Assembly (NCBI GenBank): GCA_937922775.1
Contig: CALAKE010000321.1
Span: forward strand, 1 to 7,920
Direction of reading: 5' to 3'
DNA length: 7,920 bases
Source of the DNA: an uncultured bacterium
GTDB taxonomy: Bacteria > Acidobacteriota > UBA890
Shown here: piece by piece, positions 6,296-7,920 of the stretch
How positions within the stretch are numbered: position 1 is the first letter of the stretch
Layout of the letters: each line of letters starts with the position of its first letter
Notes under the pieces: generated by a model
What the model saw: only the letters and a program-made list of their open reading frames with translations
The model's database searches: none
Told to the model about the DNA's origin: nothing
Made by a program: the position numbers and the translations under genes

Positions 6296-7494
6296 GCTTT
6301 GCGACGATCGAAGACGCTATCGAGGATATCCGTGCGGGCCGCATGGTCATCGTTGTCGATGATCCCGACCGTGAAAACGAGGGTGATCTCACTATCGCCG
6401 CGGAGATGGTTACCCCCGAGATCATCAACTTCATGGCAAAGCATGGCCGTGGACTCATCTGCTTGCCGATGACGGCCGAGCGTCTCGAGGAGCTCGAGAT
6501 TCCGTTGATGGTCAGCGAGAATTCGTCCAAGTTCAATACTGCATTCTGTGTTTCGATTGAGGCCCGAGAGAATGTTTCGACGGGCATTTCTGCGGCCGAT
6601 CGGTCGGTAACGGTCCAGGCTACGATCGACCCTGGGACCGTTCCAGCGGATCTTGTCAGGCCGGGTCACATGTTCCCACTGCGAGCGGTAGACGGGGGAG
6701 TACTCCGTCGCTCAGGCCAGACGGAGGCCGCTGTGGATCTCGCGCGCATCGCTGGCCTGTACCCGGCTGGGGTGATCTGCGAGATCATGAACGAGGACGG
6801 CACCATGGCTCGCGTGCCGCAGCTCGAGAAATTTGCGGCAGTCCATGATCTGAAAATCGTCAATATCGCCGACCTGATCGCCTATCGACTCAAGACGGAG
6901 AGGTTCATCAAGCGTGTGGCGACACCGAAGCTGCCCACCAAGTACGGAGACTTCACTCTATACGGTTACCAGAACGAGCTGGACGACAAAGTTCACCTGG
7001 CCCTGGTCATGGGCGACCTGGGCACAGAGGAACCGGTCCTCACACGTGTGCACTCGGAGTGCTTGACGGGTGACGTGCTCTTCTCCGCGCGCTGTGACTG
7101 TGGCGATCAACTCGAATTTGCGATGCGACAGATTGCCGAGGAAGGCCGCGGAGTCATCGTTTATCTGAGGCAAGAGGGGCGTGGGATCGGTCTGGTCAAC
7201 AAGTTGCGTGCATACGAGCTGCAGGACGATGGGGCGGACACCGTGGAAGCGAATGAGTCCCTGGGTTTCGCCGCCGACCAACGTGACTATGGAATCGGGG
7301 CTCAAATCCTCAACGACCTCGGCGTATCCAAGCTCCGTATCATGACCAACAATCCGCGCAAGTTCGTCGGATTGTCAGGTTACGGCCTTGAAATCGTCGA
7401 GCGGGTGCCCATCGAAGTTCCTCCAACCGGCACGACCCGCCGATACCTCGAAACGAAGAAGACGAAACTGGGGCACGACCTCAAGTCGGTTTAG
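6292..7494 (+). CDS. ribBA: Bifunctional DHBP synthase / GTP cyclohydrolase II
   Basis: This 400-residue fusion supplies both branches of riboflavin synthesis. The N-terminal half (about 1-200) makes 3,4-dihydroxy-2-butanone 4-phosphate from ribulose-5-phosphate; the C-terminal half (about 207-400) opens GTP. In the first half, DDPDRENEGDL gives R27, E28 and D32, GLICLPM follows, and E164 lies in VICEIMNEDGTMAR. The position matching the metal-binding E. coli RibB His153 is Q143 (SGQTEA instead of GGHTEA), with no gap in between. The second half is intact: zinc cysteines C257, C268 and C270 (CLTGDVLFSARCDCG), RQEGRGIGL, Y308, D329 and R331, matching E. coli RibA C54, C65, C67, Y105, D126 and R128, then TNNPRK. 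The ATG overlaps the ribE stop as ATGA behind a perfect AGGAGG. The next gene is ffh, not ribH. Confidence 0.96.
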   Translation: MSFATIEDAIEDIRAGRMVIVVDDPDRENEGDLTIAAEMVTPEIINFMAKHGRGLICLPMTAERLEELEIPLMVSENSSKFNTAFCVSIEARENVSTGISAADRSVTVQATIDPGTVPADLVRPGHMFPLRAVDGGVLRRSGQTEAAVDLARIAGLYPAGVICEIMNEDGTMARVPQLEKFAAVHDLKIVNIADLIAYRLKTERFIKRVATPKLPTKYGDFTLYGYQNELDDKVHLALVMGDLGTEEPVLTRVHSECLTGDVLFSARCDCGDQLEFAMRQIAEEGRGVIVYLRQEGRGIGLVNKLRAYELQDDGADTVEANESLGFAADQRDYGIGAQILNDLGVSKLRIMTNNPRKFVGLSGYGLEIVERVPIEVPPTGTTRRYLETKKTKLGHDLKSV

Positions 7495-7538
7495 CCTGCC
7501 TGCCTCAAGGCCGCCATCTCCCGAACCACAATCGACAG

Positions 7539-7920
7539 ATGTTCGAGCAAATCACCGAAAGACTCCAGCGTACGCTCCGTTCCCTGCGGGGGACCGTGCA
7601 GGTCGACGAGAAGGCTCTCGCGCCGGCGCTGAAGGACCTGCGCATGGCGTTGCTCGAGGCGGATGTCAACTACGGCGTGGTCAAGGACTTCTTGTCACGG
7701 GTGCGCGAGAAGGCTCTCGGCGAGCAGGTCATGGCCTCGTTGACTCCTGGCCAGCAGGTCATCAAAGTGGTCAACGAGGAGATGACAGAGCTGCTGGGCG
7801 GCACTCAGGTGCCGTTGGACCTCGTTGGCCCCTCCCCGCACGTCGTCCTGCTCGTCGGTCTGCAGGGGGCAGGCAAGACGACCACAGCCGCCAAGCTGGG
7901 GCACTTCCTGAGACGCAAGG
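7539..7920 (+). CDS. ffh: Signal recognition particle protein Ffh, 5' part (runs off window)
   Basis: Ffh is the SRP54-type GTPase that binds 4.5S RNA and signal sequences and docks on FtsY. Only the first 127 codons are visible; the family is about 450 residues, so most of the G domain and the Met-rich M domain lie beyond the window. The N domain reads MFEQITERLQ, then LKDLRMALLEADVNY and LTPGQQVIKVVNEE, all characteristic of Ffh rather than FtsY. The P-loop is GLQGAGKTTTAAKL (G107 to T114 at its core). The ATG at 7539 fits the family N terminus; the frame is open upstream but has no better start. No clear ribosome binding site precedes it. It lies 44 bases after ribBA, in a C-rich gap starting with a short GCCT repeat. 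Confidence 0.95.
   Translation, partial: MFEQITERLQRTLRSLRGTVQVDEKALAPALKDLRMALLEADVNYGVVKDFLSRVREKALGEQVMASLTPGQQVIKVVNEEMTELLGGTQVPLDLVGPSPHVVLLVGLQGAGKTTTAAKLGHFLRRK

Noticed and set aside
7502..7511. GCCT-CA-AGGC inverted repeat after ribBA
   Set aside because: The stem is four pairs with a two-base loop and no T-run; too weak for a terminator.
2..7920. A hidden defence, mobile or otherwise undescribed system
   Set aside because: Housekeeping genes on one strand fill the window, with no gap over about 60 bases, no repeats, and no atypical composition that I can see.

Overview
This window looks like an ordinary stretch of a GC-rich bacterial chromosome. It holds ten genes, all on the + strand and tightly packed; the longest gap is about 60 bases and no stretch over 300 bases lacks a gene. 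I see no tRNA, rRNA, CRISPR, insertion sequence, phage gene or convincing terminator. I recognise every gene except the precise role of one exported TPR-repeat protein. I found no previously undescribed system.

Layout. Positions 2-1587 hold the 3' end of pgpA (phosphatidylglycerophosphatase A), a stand-alone pncC/cinA-C-type nicotinamide-nucleotide amidase, and plsY (acyl-phosphate:glycerol-3-phosphate acyltransferase). Positions 1584-3481 hold gpsA (glycerol-3-phosphate dehydrogenase), which overlaps plsY by four bases, then an exported six-repeat TPR protein. Positions 3482-7494 hold ftsY (signal recognition particle receptor), then ribD, ribE and ribBA. From 7539 to the window end is the 5' part of ffh (the SRP54 GTPase).

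How the genes work together. GpsA makes sn-glycerol-3-phosphate and PlsY acylates it, the first steps of phospholipid synthesis. PgpA finishes phosphatidylglycerol. FtsY and Ffh are the two partner GTPases that deliver nascent membrane proteins. RibBA, RibD and RibE cover the riboflavin pathway from GTP and ribulose-5-phosphate, except lumazine synthase (RibH) and the phosphatase step. Neither is in the window: ffh follows ribBA where ribH often sits. PncC salvages NMN for NAD. The theme is membrane biogenesis plus redox cofactors.

Organism. High GC, a Gram-negative-style signal peptide, the pgpA-cinA pairing, plsY-gpsA adjacency and a fused RibBA within ribD-ribE-ribBA suggest a deltaproteobacterial-type lineage (Desulfobacterota, Myxococcota or relatives). 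This is inference from gene order and protein style, and I cannot name a genus.

Points worth a second look are small: a Gln in place of the usual metal-binding His in the DHBP synthase half of RibBA, the ftsY and ffh pair bracketing a rib cluster without ribH, an exact extended -10 sequence near the 3' end of ribD, and an altered G4 motif in FtsY.
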